A stretch of DNA of 64,000 nt, taken from NCBI RefSeq assembly GCF_009909205.1, contig NZ_JAAAPN010000010.1, positions 62,001 through 126,000 of the forward strand. Reading direction: 5' to 3'. This stretch comes from Aquabacterium fontiphilum (lineage in GTDB: Bacteria; Pseudomonadota; Gammaproteobacteria; Burkholderiales; Burkholderiaceae_C). Positions 10,107 to 20,463 of this stretch are shown here, piece by piece (positions within the stretch are counted from its first letter, which is position 1; every line of letters begins with the position of its first letter). The notes under the pieces are model-generated. The model worked only from the letters and a program-made list of their open reading frames with translations, ran no database searches and was not told the origin of the DNA. The position numbers and the translations under genes were made by a program.

Positions 10107-11249
10107 TTACGCAGGCCGCCCACCCCGCGCCGACCGTTGAATCGCGCTGACCGGCACAACCACCGGCTCGCGCCGCATGCGCGTTTGCGCGTTGGTGCGG
10201 TCCTGAACCTCGCCAGCGAGCTGACCGCACGCTGCATCGATGTCGTCGCCACGCGTCTTGCGCACGGTGGTGACGATCCCGGCATCCGCCAGGATGCGTG
10301 CAAACGCCTGAACCCGCGCCAGAGGCGAACGATGCAAGCCGGACTCGGGGAACGGGTTGAACGGTATCAGGTTGAACTTGCAGGGAATGCGACCCTTGAC
10401 CAACGCGATGAGTTCCCGCGCATGCGCGTCGCTGTCGTTCACCCCGTCGAGCATGCAGTACTCAAAGGTGATGAAGTCGCGCGGCGCGGCCTGCAGATAC
10501 CGACTGCAGGCTTCGAGCAACTCGGCAATCGGATACTTGCGGTTGATCGGCACGAGCATGTCGCGCAAGGGGTCATTGGGCGCATGCAAGGACACAGCCA
10601 GCGCCACAGGACAGTCGTGTTGCAGGCGCTCGATCATGGGCACGACACCCGACGTCGACACGGTCACGCGGCGGCGCGACAGGCCGTAGCCGTGGTCGTC
10701 GAGCATGGTGCGCAAGGCCGGCACCAACGCGTTGTAGTTCTGCAGCGGCTCGCCCATGCCCATCATCACAACGTTGCTGATGACGCGCTCCGATGTCTGA
10801 AAGCGCTTGCGCAAGGTGTGTTCAGCAAACCACAGCTGGGCGATGATTTCGCCTGTGCTGAGGTTGCGACTGAAACCCTGATGGCCGGTGGAGCAAAAAC
10901 GGCAGCCCACGGCACACCCGGCTTGTGACGACACGCACAAGGTGGCGCGATCGTCTTCGGGGATGTAGACCGATTCGACGGCGTTGCCGCCGCCGACGTC
11001 GAACAACCATTTGATGGTGCCGTCCGAAGAGACGTGTTCGCTGATCAGCGACAGCCCCTGGATGACGGCGGCGCCCTGCAGCTTGCTGCGCAGGGACTTG
11101 GCGAGATCCGACATCTGATCGAAATCGGACGCGCCCTTCTGATGAATCCAGCGAAACAACTGGGTCGCGCGAAAGCGCTTCTCACCCAGTTGCTCGCAGT
11201 ACGCGGCCAGCCCGTCGAGGTCGAAATCGAGCAGGTTGACCGCTTGCAT
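10107..11249 (-). CDS. rlmN: Dual-specificity 23S rRNA/tRNA adenine-C2 methyltransferase RlmN
   Basis: RlmN is a radical-SAM enzyme that methylates C2 of A2503 in 23S rRNA and of A37 in some tRNAs. The 380-residue protein has the radical-SAM motif CxxxCxxC (C112, C116, C119 in CAVGCRFC) and a C-terminal cysteine (in [12 protein letters not shown]) that acts as the methyl-carrying residue in the family. The extra C-terminal tail ([23 protein letters not shown]) is basic and not part of the catalytic fold. It lies 24 bases after ndk. Confidence 0.97.
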   Translation of the reverse strand: MQAVNLLDFDLDGLAAYCEQLGEKRFRATQLFRWIHQKGASDFDQMSDLAKSLRSKLQGAAVIQGLSLISEHVSSDGTIKWLFDVGGGNAVESVYIPEDDRATLCVSSQAGCAVGCRFCSTGHQGFSRNLSTGEIIAQLWFAEHTLRKRFQTSERVISNVVMMGMGEPLQNYNALVPALRTMLDDHGYGLSRRRVTVSTSGVVPMIERLQHDCPVALAVSLHAPNDPLRDMLVPINRKYPIAELLEACSRYLQAAPRDFITFEYCMLDGVNDSDAHARELIALVKGRIPCKFNLIPFNPFPESGLHRSPLARVQAFARILADAGIVTTVRKTRGDDIDAACGQLAGEVQDRTNAQTRMRREPVVVPVSAIQRSARGGRPA

Positions 11250-11273
11250 GATGGATACAGCCTTGGCCGCTGA

Positions 11274-11699
11274 TCAGCGGCTGTAGACGTTCATGCCGGG
11301 AAAGAAGAAAGCCACTTCAACGGCAGCGGTTTCCGGCGCGTCCGAACCGTGCACGGCGTTGGCGTCGATCGACTCGGCGAAGTCGGCGCGGATGGTGCCG
11401 GGAGCGGCCTTCTTGGGATCGGTGGCGCCCATCAGGTCACGGTTCTTCGCAATAGCGCCTTCGCCTTCCAGCACCTGCACGAACACGGGGCCGGAGATCA
11501 TGAAGTCCACCAGGTCCTTGAAGAAGGGACGCTCTTTGTGAACGGCGTAGAACTGCTCGGCTTCGCCGCGCGACAGTTGCACCAGCTTGGCGGCCACGAC
11601 CTTCAGGCCAGCGCCTTCAAAGCGGGCGACGATCTGGCCGATGACGTTCTTGGCGACGGCGTCGGGCTTGATGATGGACAGGGTGCGTTCGATGGCCAT
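11274..11699 (-). CDS. ndk: Nucleoside diphosphate kinase
   Basis: Ndk balances nucleoside triphosphate pools by transferring the gamma-phosphate through a phosphohistidine. The 141-residue protein has the active-site block [12 protein letters not shown], with H117 as the expected phosphoacceptor, and the usual N-terminus [19 protein letters not shown] lies 8 bases before the ATG. A TACAAT sequence on the minus strand (11756-11751) may be its -10 box, but no good -35 accompanies it. It heads the ndk-rlmN-pilW-rodZ-ispG run. Confidence 0.98.
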   Translation of the reverse strand: MAIERTLSIIKPDAVAKNVIGQIVARFEGAGLKVVAAKLVQLSRGEAEQFYAVHKERPFFKDLVDFMISGPVFVQVLEGEGAIAKNRDLMGATDPKKAAPGTIRADFAESIDANAVHGSDAPETAAVEVAFFFPGMNVYSR

Positions 11700-11814
11700 T
11701 TTTGGTTCTCCAGAATCAGTGGTTTGCCACAGTGCTTGACAAAACCGGATATTGTACCTTGCGCCGGCGCCCCTTCCGGGGCACGCGCTGCGTGTTCACG
11801 TTGCCTTGGAGGCT

Positions 11815-13731
11815 TCAGCGGCGTCCGCGACGACCGCCGCCGCCGCCGCCACCACCGCCACCCCCGCCCCCACGGCGGTTGCCACCACCGAAATAGGCGT
11901 CGGCGCCGATATAGCCCACCGAGGTCTGCATCGGATCGGGCTGGCGCGGCCCCTTCTGCTTGCCACCCTGCGGGCGGTCATGATCCTGATCAGGGCGACC
12001 GAAGCCTGACGTGATCCGCTTGGAGCCGCTCTTGACGAAACGACGGTCGAAGGTCTGTTCCAGCGGATTCGGGATGGGCCCGATGTGATCCAGATCGTCG
12101 TCGTCGCGCGGGGTGTGACTGCGCTCGCGTTCCTGCTGGGGGCGCGGGCCCTTGCCGCCCTGGCCGCCAGGTCCACCTTGCCCGCCATGCCCTTGCGGGC
12201 CGCGGCCTTGCTGCGGGCCATTACCCCGACCTTGCGGCTTGCCGCCCTTGCCCTGCTGGGGCTGGTTGCGCCCGCCCTTACCGTGGCGGCCCTGCCCTTG
12301 CTCCTGGCGGTCCAGGCCCACCAGCGACTTGATGGCGCGCACATCCGACTCGCCGAGCTCGACCCACACGCCGCGCTTAAGGCCTCTCGGCAGCACGACG
12401 GCACCATAGCGCACCCGGATCAGGCGGCTGACGGTCAGACCAACCGCATCGAACAGCTTGCGCACCTCGCGGTTGCGGCCTTCAGCGATCACGACGCGAT
12501 ACCATTGGTTCACGCCCTCACCCTGGCCGTTGGAGATGGCCTTGAACGCGGCCTTCTGGCCGTCCACGTCAACGCCCTCAAGGAGACGCTGGCGCGAGGC
12601 ATCGTCCAGCGACCCCAGCACGCGCACGGCGTACTCGCGCTCCACACCGAAGCGCGGGTGCATCAACTGGTTGGCCAACTCACCCGAGGTGGTGAACAGC
12701 AGCAGGCCTTCGGTGTTCAGGTCGAGACGACCCACCGACATCCACTTGCCATGCTGCAGGCGCGGCAGGTTGCGGAACACGGTCGGACGCCCCTCGGGGT
12801 CGTCATGGGTCACCACCTCGCCCACCGGCTTGTGATAGGCCAGGATACGCGCAGGCGGCGGCGTGATGCGGGCACGAATGGGCTTGCCGTCGAGCTTGAT
12901 CCGATCGCCGAACGAAACGCGTTGGCCAATGTGGGCCACCTGGTCGTTCACCTCGATGCGGCCATCCTCGATCATCTTCTCGATGTCGCGGCGTGACCCG
13001 ACGCCGGATTGCGCCAGCACCTTCTGCAGCTTGGGCGCATCGGGCTCGGGGCGCAGCACGCGCTTGTAGGCTTCTTGCTCACCTGCGGCTTCAGGCTCGT
13101 CGGCATCGCGGTCGAAATCGCCGGATACCAGCACCTCGAACACTTCTTGCGCCTGTTGGGCTGCGAGTGCGGCGCGACGCGGCCCCAGGCCAGCTTCGTC
13201 GCCGTCGCTTGTCGCCGCGCCCTCGGCCCCCTCCACGGCTTCCGTGCCGGCCTCGTCGATCACGGCGTCGGCATCAATACTGTCGTTGCGGGCAGGCCCG
13301 GGCTGCGGGGCGGCCTGCTGCGAAGCAGCGGCGGGCCCGGCGGCCTTCTCCGGTGCGGCAGCGAAAGCGGGCGCAACCTCTGCATCGGACGCGACCTCGG
13401 TCGCGGGCTTGCGGCGGGCCCGCTTGGCCGCAGGCGCTGCCTGGGCAACCTCATCAGCCGGGGAGGCAGCCGGGGCTGACGGATCGCCGGAAACCAAATC
13501 GGGTGCGGGGGCGGGCGCGGCATCAGCCTTGCGACGGCGGACGGTCTTGCGCGCCGGCGCAGCCTCGGGCGCCACACCCTCGGCCTCGACGGTCGGGGCC
13601 GCCGCGGCCTCACCCGCAGGCGCATCGGCCGCGGCTGCACGAGGGCGACGGGCGCGCTTGGGCTTGGCCTCGACCGGCTCGGCCGGCGTCAGGGAATCGG
13701 GGTCTTGCATGGGCTCTTGGTCCTTCGTCAT
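11815..13731 (-). CDS. rluB: 23S rRNA pseudouridine synthase RluB-type, with long disordered N- and C-terminal extensions
   Basis: RluB-type enzymes make pseudouridine in 23S rRNA. The catalytic core is in the middle: an S4 RNA-binding domain (about 233-290, [24 protein letters not shown]) and the RsuA/RluB catalytic motif [13 protein letters not shown] (Asp about 335). At 638 residues the protein is more than twice the E. coli length. The first ~230 residues are Ala/Pro/Glu-rich with basic RRR patches, and the last ~160 are Gly/Gln/Arg-rich and end in a run of 13 glycines plus RRGRR. The ATG overlaps the scpB stop (ATGA), matching the conserved scpB-rluB pair. Such tails probably bind RNA; that is inference. 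Confidence 0.93.
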   Translation of the reverse strand: MTKDQEPMQDPDSLTPAEPVEAKPKRARRPRAAAADAPAGEAAAAPTVEAEGVAPEAAPARKTVRRRKADAAPAPAPDLVSGDPSAPAASPADEVAQAAPAAKRARRKPATEVASDAEVAPAFAAAPEKAAGPAAASQQAAPQPGPARNDSIDADAVIDEAGTEAVEGAEGAATSDGDEAGLGPRRAALAAQQAQEVFEVLVSGDFDRDADEPEAAGEQEAYKRVLRPEPDAPKLQKVLAQSGVGSRRDIEKMIEDGRIEVNDQVAHIGQRVSFGDRIKLDGKPIRARITPPPARILAYHKPVGEVVTHDDPEGRPTVFRNLPRLQHGKWMSVGRLDLNTEGLLLFTTSGELANQLMHPRFGVEREYAVRVLGSLDDASRQRLLEGVDVDGQKAAFKAISNGQGEGVNQWYRVVIAEGRNREVRKLFDAVGLTVSRLIRVRYGAVVLPRGLKRGVWVELGESDVRAIKSLVGLDRQEQGQGRHGKGGRNQPQQGKGGKPQGRGNGPQQGRGPQGHGGQGGPGGQGGKGPRPQQERERSHTPRDDDDLDHIGPIPNPLEQTFDRRFVKSGSKRITSGFGRPDQDHDRPQGGKQKGPRQPDPMQTSVGYIGADAYFGGGNRRGGGGGGGGGGGGGRRGRR

Positions 13732-14420
13732 GGCGCAAGGGGCGCGGGCTGCGCGCCGGAATCAGGCGCCGCGTCGTTGTCAGCGGGCAGCGCAGGGTCA
13801 ACAGGGTGCTCGTTCACTTCGCCGGCCAGGGGCACCGAAAGGTTGTCGGGCAATTCGAGGCCGGGCAACTCGCCCTGCCCCACCGGCAACCCGTCCAGGG
13901 TCGGCAATTGGGCCAGCGACGCCAGCCCCAGGTCATCCAGAAACTGCCGCGTGGTGGCAAACAAGGCCGGGCGACCCGGCGCCTCGCGGTGGCCAATCAC
14001 TTCGATCCAGCCGCGGTCTTCCAGTTGCTTGATGATGTGCGAACTGACGGTCACGCCGCGGATGTCTTCTATGTCGCCGCGCGTGACGGGCTGTTTGTAG
14101 GCAATGATGGCAAGCGTTTCCAGGGTGGCCCGAGAGTACTTGGGCGGTTTTTCGGGGTGGAGCCGGTCCAGGTGGGCCTGCACATCACCCCGCGTCTGAA
14201 ATCGCCAGCCCGAGGCCACTTCGACCAGCTCCACGCCGCGATCCGCCCAGTCTGCCTGCAGACCGGCCAGTAGGGCCAGCACGGCGTCGGTCGACAGCGC
14301 ATCGTCGAACAGCACACGCATGTCGCGCACCGACACCGGCTGGTGCGCGCACAGCAATGCCGCTTCAAGAATGCGCCTGGCTTCCTGGCTGCTCGGAACG
14401 TCCATGTCGTTGTCAACCAC
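13728..14420 (-). CDS. scpB: Segregation and condensation protein B
   Basis: ScpB is the winged-helix partner of ScpA and SMC in the bacterial condensin complex. The 230-residue protein has the characteristic two winged-helix units ([46 protein letters not shown]), followed by a Pro/Ala-rich tail. The start given is a GTG; an ATG five codons later (14405) is equally possible and neither has a clear ribosome-binding site. The stop overlaps the rluB start. scpA is not in the window. Confidence 0.94.
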   Translation of the reverse strand: MVDNDMDVPSSQEARRILEAALLCAHQPVSVRDMRVLFDDALSTDAVLALLAGLQADWADRGVELVEVASGWRFQTRGDVQAHLDRLHPEKPPKYSRATLETLAIIAYKQPVTRGDIEDIRGVTVSSHIIKQLEDRGWIEVIGHREAPGRPALFATTRQFLDDLGLASLAQLPTLDGLPVGQGELPGLELPDNLSVPLAGEVNEHPVDPALPADNDAAPDSGAQPAPLAP

Positions 14421-14686
14421 GTGGCGTGGCCCCGCCGAGGCGGCAGGCCTTGACCAATTCCATCAAGCTTGTTGTATCGGGATCCGGCTTGCGCCTGGCC
14501 CTGCGGTGGCAGCCTGAGGGCCGCCGGATTACGGGTGTTCGATCTTCGGGGGCCTCGCACACCGCGCATCACGCACGGGCAAGGCGAACTCACGTCGATG
14601 GCCGCAGCGTCATCCCGCTTTGGCCCGCTGTAACACGTGGGTCAAGGCGCGTTGGCAAACCTGCACACCCCATGTCAGCACCTGCA

Positions 14687-15721
14687 TTATGCACGACTTG
14701 CGCCCGGCGTGGTGAGCGTGGGCTGGGGCCACGCCAACTGCGCCCAGACGTGGGCAAGATCCGTCGGCAGCGGCGCCACAAACGCCATGGGCGTGCCAGT
14801 ATGGGGATGAGCGAAGGCCAGACGGGCCGCATGAAGGGCCTGCCGGTTCAGACCAAGGGCTGGGCGCCCGCCGTACAAGGCGTCGGCCAGCAAGGGGTGC
14901 CCGCGTTGGCTCAGGTGCACACGGATCTGGTGGGTGCGGCCCGTGTGCAACACACAGTGCACTGCACACAGCCCAGTGGGCAGCTCGGGGATCGCCGCCG
15001 ACTGCAGCACGGTCACGTCGGTCTGAGCCGGTTTACCTGACGCGACCACGGCCATGCGCGTGCGCACAGCGGGATCACGGCCAATTGGCGCGTCAATGTG
15101 ATGCTGCCCTTGCCATTGCCCGTGCGCAAGCGCCAGATACTGGCGGCTGACCTCGCGCTCCGCAATGGCACGCACCAGCGCCGTCATGGCCGCCCACGTC
15201 TTGGCCACGACCATCAGGCCACTGGTGTCCTTGTCCAGCCGATGCACGATACCCGCCCGGGGCAGATCGGCCGCGCCCGCATGGTGGGCCAGCAAGCCAT
15301 TCATCAGCGTACCGCGCCAGTTGCCCGCCGCAGGATGGACAACCAGCCCGGCCGGCTTGTTGACCACCAACAGGTGCGCGTCTTCAAAGACGACGTCCAG
15401 GGGCATGACTTCGGGCACGAAGGCCTGGCTCTGCGCCGTGGGTCGGACCTCGATGCGCAGGCACTGGCCCGCCTGAACCTTGCGAGACGGTGTGGTGATG
15501 GCCTGACCATCCACCGTCACGGCCCCCTCCTCGATCAGCGCCTGCAGGTGGCTTCTGGAATGGTGCGGCACCAGAGCGGCGACCACCAGGTCCAGCCGCT
15601 TGCCATGCGCTTGAGCCGGCACGGCCGCCTCGACCACCTCGTCGTCCAGATCGGCCAGTTCGTCAGCAGCAGGCGGTACGGGCAGATGCGCGACGGAATC
15701 AGTAGGGGTATGGCGAGGCAT
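14687..15721 (-). CDS. rluD: 23S rRNA pseudouridine synthase RluD
   Basis: RluD-family enzymes form pseudouridines 1911, 1915 and 1917 in helix 69 of 23S rRNA. The 344-residue protein has an N-terminal S4 domain (KRLDLVVAALVPHHSRSHLQALIEEGAVTVDG) and the RluA-family catalytic motif HRLDKDTSGLMV. It is divergent from bamD across a 124-bp gap; this rluD/bamD divergent pair is conserved in beta- and gammaproteobacteria and decides the assignment as RluD rather than RluC. The 266 bases after its stop hold no gene I can support. Confidence 0.94.
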   Translation of the reverse strand: MPRHTPTDSVAHLPVPPAADELADLDDEVVEAAVPAQAHGKRLDLVVAALVPHHSRSHLQALIEEGAVTVDGQAITTPSRKVQAGQCLRIEVRPTAQSQAFVPEVMPLDVVFEDAHLLVVNKPAGLVVHPAAGNWRGTLMNGLLAHHAGAADLPRAGIVHRLDKDTSGLMVVAKTWAAMTALVRAIAEREVSRQYLALAHGQWQGQHHIDAPIGRDPAVRTRMAVVASGKPAQTDVTVLQSAAIPELPTGLCAVHCVLHTGRTHQIRVHLSQRGHPLLADALYGGRPALGLNRQALHAARLAFAHPHTGTPMAFVAPLPTDLAHVWAQLAWPQPTLTTPGASRA

Positions 15722-15767
15722 GAAAAAGGTATGGTGGGCAAGGGGCCGGAGGACGGCGAGGCCCCTC

Positions 15768-15773
15768 TATACT
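15768..15773 (+). promoter_or_regulatory. Possible -10 box for bamD
   Basis: TATACT lies 72 bases before the chosen bamD start in the rluD-bamD divergent region. It matches the sigma-70 -10 consensus in five of six positions, but no recognisable -35 hexamer sits 16-18 bases upstream, so this is only a candidate. Confidence 0.3.
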
Positions 15774-15845
15774 GCGCACTCTGGCGCTGTATGGCGAGCC
15801 ACGGCGGTTGAACCGCCTCAATGCAACGTGAAACTGCTGAAAACC

Positions 15846-16685
15846 ATGTCTTGGAGCTTCCTGGGTGGCCGCGCCACCGGTCTGGTGGCCTTGGCCTTGT
15901 GCGCAACCCTGACGGCCTGCGGCACTTCTCCCCGCGACGAATACGCCAACGTTCAGCCTGAAAAATTGTATGCCGACGCCCGCGAAGAGATGGGCGAAGG
16001 CAACTTCGAAACCGCCATCAAGCAACTTGAGCGCGTTGAAGCACGTGCTTCGGGCACCTTGCTGTCTCAGCAGGCTCAGATCGACCTCGCCTACGCTTAC
16101 TACAAGACGGGTGAACGCGCCCAGGCCCTGGCCAAGCTCGAGCGCTTCATGCGCCTGCATCCGAGCAGTCCGGCCATGGACTACGCACTCTACCTGCAGG
16201 GCCTGATCAACTTCAACGAAGACCTCGGTCTGTTTGGCCGCCTCTCGCGGCAGGACCTGTCCGAGCGCGACCAGCAGGCTTCGAAGGACGCGTACGAATC
16301 CTTTCGACAGCTCATTGAGCGCTTCCCCGATTCACGCTACGCCGAAGATGCACGCCTGCGCATGAACCACATCGTCAACTCGCTGGCGGCAGGCGAGGTG
16401 CACGTGGCCCGCTACTACTTCCGCCGCGGCGCCTATCTGGCAGCAGCCAACCGCGCTCAGCAGGCGGTGGTGGACTACCAGCGCTCGCCGGCAGTGGAGG
16501 AAGCCCTGTCCATCATGGCCCGCAGCTACGATCGCCTGGGCATGACGGACCTGCGGGATGCAGCGCTGCGGGTGTTGCGCCAGAGCTTTCCCAACAGCGT
16601 CTACCTGAACCTGAGCAACAGCGACGCCCCGGCGGCCGCCTCCACGCCCCCCGCTCAGAAGCGGCCTTGGTGGCAGCTCTGGTAA
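15846..16685 (+). CDS. bamD: Outer membrane protein assembly factor BamD
   Basis: BamD is the essential TPR lipoprotein of the BAM complex. With the ATG at 15846 the 279-residue precursor has a lipoprotein signal peptide (lipobox LTAC, Cys at about 25), then TPR units (YADAREEMGEGNFETAIKQLERVE; AQIDLAYAYYKTGERAQALAKLERF; the YYFRRGAYLAAANRAQQAV block) in family order. A GTG at 15828 would add six residues and is a possible alternative start. It ends 15 bases from the convergent aceK stop. Confidence 0.96.
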   Translation: MSWSFLGGRATGLVALALCATLTACGTSPRDEYANVQPEKLYADAREEMGEGNFETAIKQLERVEARASGTLLSQQAQIDLAYAYYKTGERAQALAKLERFMRLHPSSPAMDYALYLQGLINFNEDLGLFGRLSRQDLSERDQQASKDAYESFRQLIERFPDSRYAEDARLRMNHIVNSLAAGEVHVARYYFRRGAYLAAANRAQQAVVDYQRSPAVEEALSIMARSYDRLGMTDLRDAALRVLRQSFPNSVYLNLSNSDAPAAASTPPAQKRPWWQLW

Positions 16686-16700
16686 GCGGGGCGGGCGGCA

Positions 16701-18602
16701 TCAGTCGCCCGAGGCCCCCCCGGCCGTGAAGCCCTTGAGCACGCCCTGATCGTGCACGTTCGCGCCCAGCGGACGCACATCCACAGGCTCCTCCACCGGC
16801 ACCATGTCGGACGACGGCTGCTCCGGATCCAGGCCCATCTCGCGGATCTTGTGAATGAAGCGGCGTGAGCGGTCGTACGGGAACACGTCGTGCACGTACC
16901 CCGCCAGGATGCGCTCCTTGTGCTGCTGCCAGAACTCGGGCTCCAGCAGGTCAGCGTGGTGTTGCATGAAGATGCCCCGCACGCGGGGATCGCCCAGCAG
17001 GAAGGGGCCGAAGGTCTCGGGAAAGACATCGCGCGGCCCCACCGTGTACCAGATCTCGCCCGACATCTCTTCTTCTTCGTTGCGCGGCTCGGGCACCTTG
17101 CGGAAGTTGCAGTCGGTGATGTACTCGATCTCGTCGTAGTCGTAGAACACGACCTTGCCGTTGCGCGTCACGCCAAAGTTCTTCCACAGCATGTCGCCAG
17201 GGAAGATGTTGGCGGCCACCAGGTCCTTGAGCGCATTGCCGTACTCGATCACGGCGTGCTCGAGCGCCTCGCCCTCGGCTTCCTGGATGTAGATGTTGAG
17301 CGGCACCATGCGGCGCTCGATGTAGAGGTGCTTGAGCACCAGCACCTTGCCATCTTCGTCTTCTTCCATCACGCTGGGCGCGAACTTCTCGAGTTCGGCA
17401 ATCAGCTCGTCGTCGAAGCGATCCCGCGGAAAGGCCACATTGGTGAACTCGAGCGAGTCAGCCATGCGCCCGACCCGGTCGTGCTGCTTGACCAACTGGT
17501 ACTTGCTCATGATGAGCTCGCGGGTGGTTTCCTTCTGCGGCGGGAAGTAATCCTTGATGACCTTGAAGACGAAGGGATACGACGGCAGGTCGAACACCAG
17601 CATCACCATGCCCTTGATGCCCGGGGCGATGCGGAACTTGTCGCTGGAGTGGCGTAAGTGGAAGAGGAAGTCGCGGTAGAACAGATTCTTGCCGTGCTTC
17701 TGCAGGCCGATGGCGCTGTACAACTCGCTGCGGGGGCGGCGCGGCATCAGACTGCGCAGAAACTGCACATAGGCCGAGGGCACCAGCATGTCGACCATGA
17801 AGTAGGCGCGCGCGAAACTGAAGAGCGCCAGCAGGTCGTCTTCGCCGAACAGGGCCGCGTCGATGTACAGCCGGTTCTTGGCGTTGTGCAGGATGGGCAG
17901 CGCAAACGGCAGGCTGCGGAAGCCATTGACCAGCTTGCCGACGATGTAGGCGCCCTTGTTCCGGTAGAACAGCGATGACAGCACCTGGATCTGGAAGTTG
18001 GTGCGCAGGCGCACATTGCCCACCTCTTCCAGCAAGGCCTCGTAGACCAGCCCGATGTCGCGGTCCAGATCGACGAACGGCACCTGCAGGTCGTAGCTCT
18101 GCACCACCGTTTTGATGGTCTCGCGCAGGTTGGCGCGCGTGGGGTAATAGGCTCGGAAGGTGCAGCCGCCCTTGCCGTCTTCGTCGTCGATGTACTCGGT
18201 GGACACCGCCGGGCGCACGAAGATGAAGTCGTTGCGGTAGTACTTGCGATGCAGGATCTGGATGGTGACCGAGTTGAAGAAGGTCTCGGCCAGTTCAGGC
18301 TGACGGTGACCGGTCAGCAGCCCGATGTAGAACAGCTTGATCTGGTGCCAGACCTCCATGGGCAGCGTGCTGGCGCCATATTCCTGCTCCAGGCGCTCGA
18401 TGGCCTCGTCCACCCGCAGGTCGTAGAACTCGATCCGCACGCGCTGGGCCGTCTGCTGCGCATGCCAGTCGGCCTCTTCGAAGCGCTTCTTGGCCTGCGC
18501 GCTGGTTTCGCTGAAGATGCGGTAGTGGCGGTCGAAGCCTTCGAGCAGCGCTCGGGCGATCTCGAAGACACGGGGATCGGTGATCTGCTGGGGAAACATC
18601 AT
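16701..18602 (-). CDS. aceK: Isocitrate dehydrogenase kinase/phosphatase
   Basis: AceK phosphorylates and dephosphorylates isocitrate dehydrogenase and so divides carbon between the TCA cycle and the glyoxylate bypass. The 633-residue protein is slightly longer than E. coli AceK because of a C-terminal extension ([18 protein letters not shown]...). The body shows the family sequence throughout, including [24 protein letters not shown] in the ATP-binding region and [23 protein letters not shown] in the catalytic region. It begins ATG ATG. No aceA, aceB or icd lies nearby in the window. Confidence 0.96.
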   Translation of the reverse strand: MMFPQQITDPRVFEIARALLEGFDRHYRIFSETSAQAKKRFEEADWHAQQTAQRVRIEFYDLRVDEAIERLEQEYGASTLPMEVWHQIKLFYIGLLTGHRQPELAETFFNSVTIQILHRKYYRNDFIFVRPAVSTEYIDDEDGKGGCTFRAYYPTRANLRETIKTVVQSYDLQVPFVDLDRDIGLVYEALLEEVGNVRLRTNFQIQVLSSLFYRNKGAYIVGKLVNGFRSLPFALPILHNAKNRLYIDAALFGEDDLLALFSFARAYFMVDMLVPSAYVQFLRSLMPRRPRSELYSAIGLQKHGKNLFYRDFLFHLRHSSDKFRIAPGIKGMVMLVFDLPSYPFVFKVIKDYFPPQKETTRELIMSKYQLVKQHDRVGRMADSLEFTNVAFPRDRFDDELIAELEKFAPSVMEEDEDGKVLVLKHLYIERRMVPLNIYIQEAEGEALEHAVIEYGNALKDLVAANIFPGDMLWKNFGVTRNGKVVFYDYDEIEYITDCNFRKVPEPRNEEEEMSGEIWYTVGPRDVFPETFGPFLLGDPRVRGIFMQHHADLLEPEFWQQHKERILAGYVHDVFPYDRSRRFIHKIREMGLDPEQPSSDMVPVEEPVDVRPLGANVHDQGVLKGFTAGGASGD

Positions 18603-18624
18603 GCGCGACCGGAAGGCGCCGGAA

Positions 18625-19284
18625 TCAGCCGGCGTAACGCTGTTGCAACGCGCCGAGCGCGGCCTGGTAGGCGGGCATCACGTCATCGGATGACGCCACC
18701 GACATGCGCAGGTCGTTGATCAGCCCATTATGCAGGCCATAGACCCAACCGTGAACCTGAACCGACTGCCCCCGCGCCCAGGCTTCCTGCACCACGGTGG
18801 TCTGGCAGACATTGAGGCACTGCTCCAGCACATTGAGCTCGCACAGGGCATCCAGCCGCACCCGGCCCGCCTCGGGCAAATCGGCCAGCCAGTCACGATG
18901 ATGGTTGCGTACGTCCTGCACGTGGCGCAGCCAGTTGTCGGCAAGGCCAATGCGCTGGTTGGTCATGGCGGCATGAACGCCGCTGCAGCCATAGTGGCCC
19001 ACAACGATGATGTGCTTGACCTTGAGCGAGTCGATCGCGAACTCCATGACCGACAGGCAGTTGAGATCGGAGTGGACCACGACGTTGGCGACGTTGCGGT
19101 GCACGAACATCTCCCCTGGCAGCAACCCGACGATCTCATTGGCCGGCACACGGCTGTCGCTGCAGCCAATCCACAGGTATTCGGGCGACTGCTGCTGTTG
19201 CAGGCGAGAAAAGAAACCCGGCGTGCGCTGCTCGATGTCGCGCGCCCAGGCCTTGTTGTTGTCAAACAGGTGGTCCAGCTTCAT
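18625..19284 (-). CDS. can: Beta-class carbonic anhydrase
   Basis: This enzyme interconverts CO2 and bicarbonate, supplying bicarbonate for carboxylases such as acetyl-CoA carboxylase. The 219-residue protein has all four active-site residues of the class: C41 and D43 in CSDSRVP, and H97 and C100 in GHYGC. The start [14 protein letters not shown] at 19284 is family-like; the upstream open frame is the antisense of the neighbouring hydrolase gene. It is divergent from that gene with 60 bases between them, so they may share a control region. Confidence 0.96.
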   Translation of the reverse strand: MKLDHLFDNNKAWARDIEQRTPGFFSRLQQQQSPEYLWIGCSDSRVPANEIVGLLPGEMFVHRNVANVVVHSDLNCLSVMEFAIDSLKVKHIIVVGHYGCSGVHAAMTNQRIGLADNWLRHVQDVRNHHRDWLADLPEAGRVRLDALCELNVLEQCLNVCQTTVVQEAWARGQSVQVHGWVYGLHNGLINDLRMSVASSDDVMPAYQAALGALQQRYAG

Positions 19285-19344
19285 GGCGACAGTGTAGACA
19301 CCGCCCAGCACAAAACCGGGGCCGCAGGCACAATCGGCGGCACG

Positions 19345-20439
19345 ATGTCGCACACAGACCGCCCCACCTCGCCAGCCGCCCCTGCCCCCAACGCGCCCGA
19401 TTACCCCTGGGGCACCCAGATGCCGGCCGTGGGCCAGAGCATGCCCCTGATGGCCGGCCTGCGCTGGGTCCGCATGCCCCTGCCCTTCGCGCTGGACCAC
19501 ATCAACCTGTGGGTGCTCGACGACAAGGACGAGGCTGGCCCGGGCTGGACGGTGGTCGACACCGGTGTGGCCACCGCCGCCATCCGTCAGGCCTGGGAAG
19601 CGCTGTGGACGGGCGAGCTGGCGGGCCATCCGCTGCTGCGTGTGGTCGCCACGCACATGCACCCCGATCATGTCGGCAATGCGCAGTGGCTGATCGAGCG
19701 TTTCAGTGGCGCCGAGCCCGCGCGCCTGTGGATGAGCGCCACCGACCACTTGGCCGCGCTGCTGGCCTGCAAGGAAACCACGGGTTACGGCGGCGAGCGG
19801 GCGGCCACCTACTTCCGCAGCCATGGTCTGCTGGACGAAGGCGCCGCAGCCCAGATCCGCGAGCGGGGCGACTACTACGCGTCGATGGTGCCGGATGTGC
19901 CCCGGACCTACCGCCGACTGCGTGACGGCATGACGGTGCACATCGGTGAGCGAGCCTGGCAATGCATTGCCGGCTATGGTCACAGCCCGGAGCACATCAG
20001 TCTGTACGACGCGCGGGACGGCGTGCTGATTGCCGGCGACATGATGCTGCCGTCCATCTCGACCAACGTCAGCGTGGTCGACATGGAGCCCGAGGCCGAC
20101 CCGCTGGGCCTGTTTCTGGATTCGGTGCGCGCGCTGCGCGCCCTGCCGGCCGACACCCTGGTGCTGCCCTCTCACGGGCGGCCTTTCAAAGGGCTGCACG
20201 ACCGCATCACGGCGCTGGAGACCCACCACGCCCACCGGCTGGACGATGTGATGGCCTGCGCGCGCCGCGCGCCGGTGAGTGCGGCCGAGTTGCTGCCCGT
20301 GCTGTTCCGCCGGCAGCTGGATCTGCATCAGACCACGTTTGCCATGGGCGAGGCCGTGGCCCACCTCAACCACCTGTGGCATCGGGGTCAACTCACGCGC
20401 GCCCGCGACTCTGAGGGCGTCTGGCGCTTCAGCACCTGA
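19345..20439 (+). CDS. Metallo-beta-lactamase-fold hydrolase
   Basis: The 364-residue protein has the metallo-beta-lactamase metal-binding motif THMHPDHVGN, the later histidine in GYGHSPEHISL, the aspartate in IAGDMM, and SHGRPF near the end, so both metal sites look complete. A C-terminal winged-helix-like tail (VAHLNHLWHRGQLTRARDSEGVWRF) resembles the LACTB2/glyoxalase-II-like branch, whose members hydrolyse thioesters or nucleic acids. The substrate cannot be told from sequence. The ATG at 19345 is the first that does not overlap the divergent carbonic anhydrase gene. Confidence 0.85.
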   Translation: MSHTDRPTSPAAPAPNAPDYPWGTQMPAVGQSMPLMAGLRWVRMPLPFALDHINLWVLDDKDEAGPGWTVVDTGVATAAIRQAWEALWTGELAGHPLLRVVATHMHPDHVGNAQWLIERFSGAEPARLWMSATDHLAALLACKETTGYGGERAATYFRSHGLLDEGAAAQIRERGDYYASMVPDVPRTYRRLRDGMTVHIGERAWQCIAGYGHSPEHISLYDARDGVLIAGDMMLPSISTNVSVVDMEPEADPLGLFLDSVRALRALPADTLVLPSHGRPFKGLHDRITALETHHAHRLDDVMACARRAPVSAAELLPVLFRRQLDLHQTTFAMGEAVAHLNHLWHRGQLTRARDSEGVWRFST

Positions 20440-20463
20440 GACAGGGCAACCGAGGCCCGTCGA

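Noticed and set aside
14421-14686. Small gene between rluD and scpB
   Set aside because: Short frames in this 266-base gap have no ribosome-binding site, no recognisable motif and no coding-like consistency.
18730-19344. Long N-terminal extension of the metallo-hydrolase
   Set aside because: It is antisense to the carbonic anhydrase gene and has no family similarity; ATG 19345 is sufficient.
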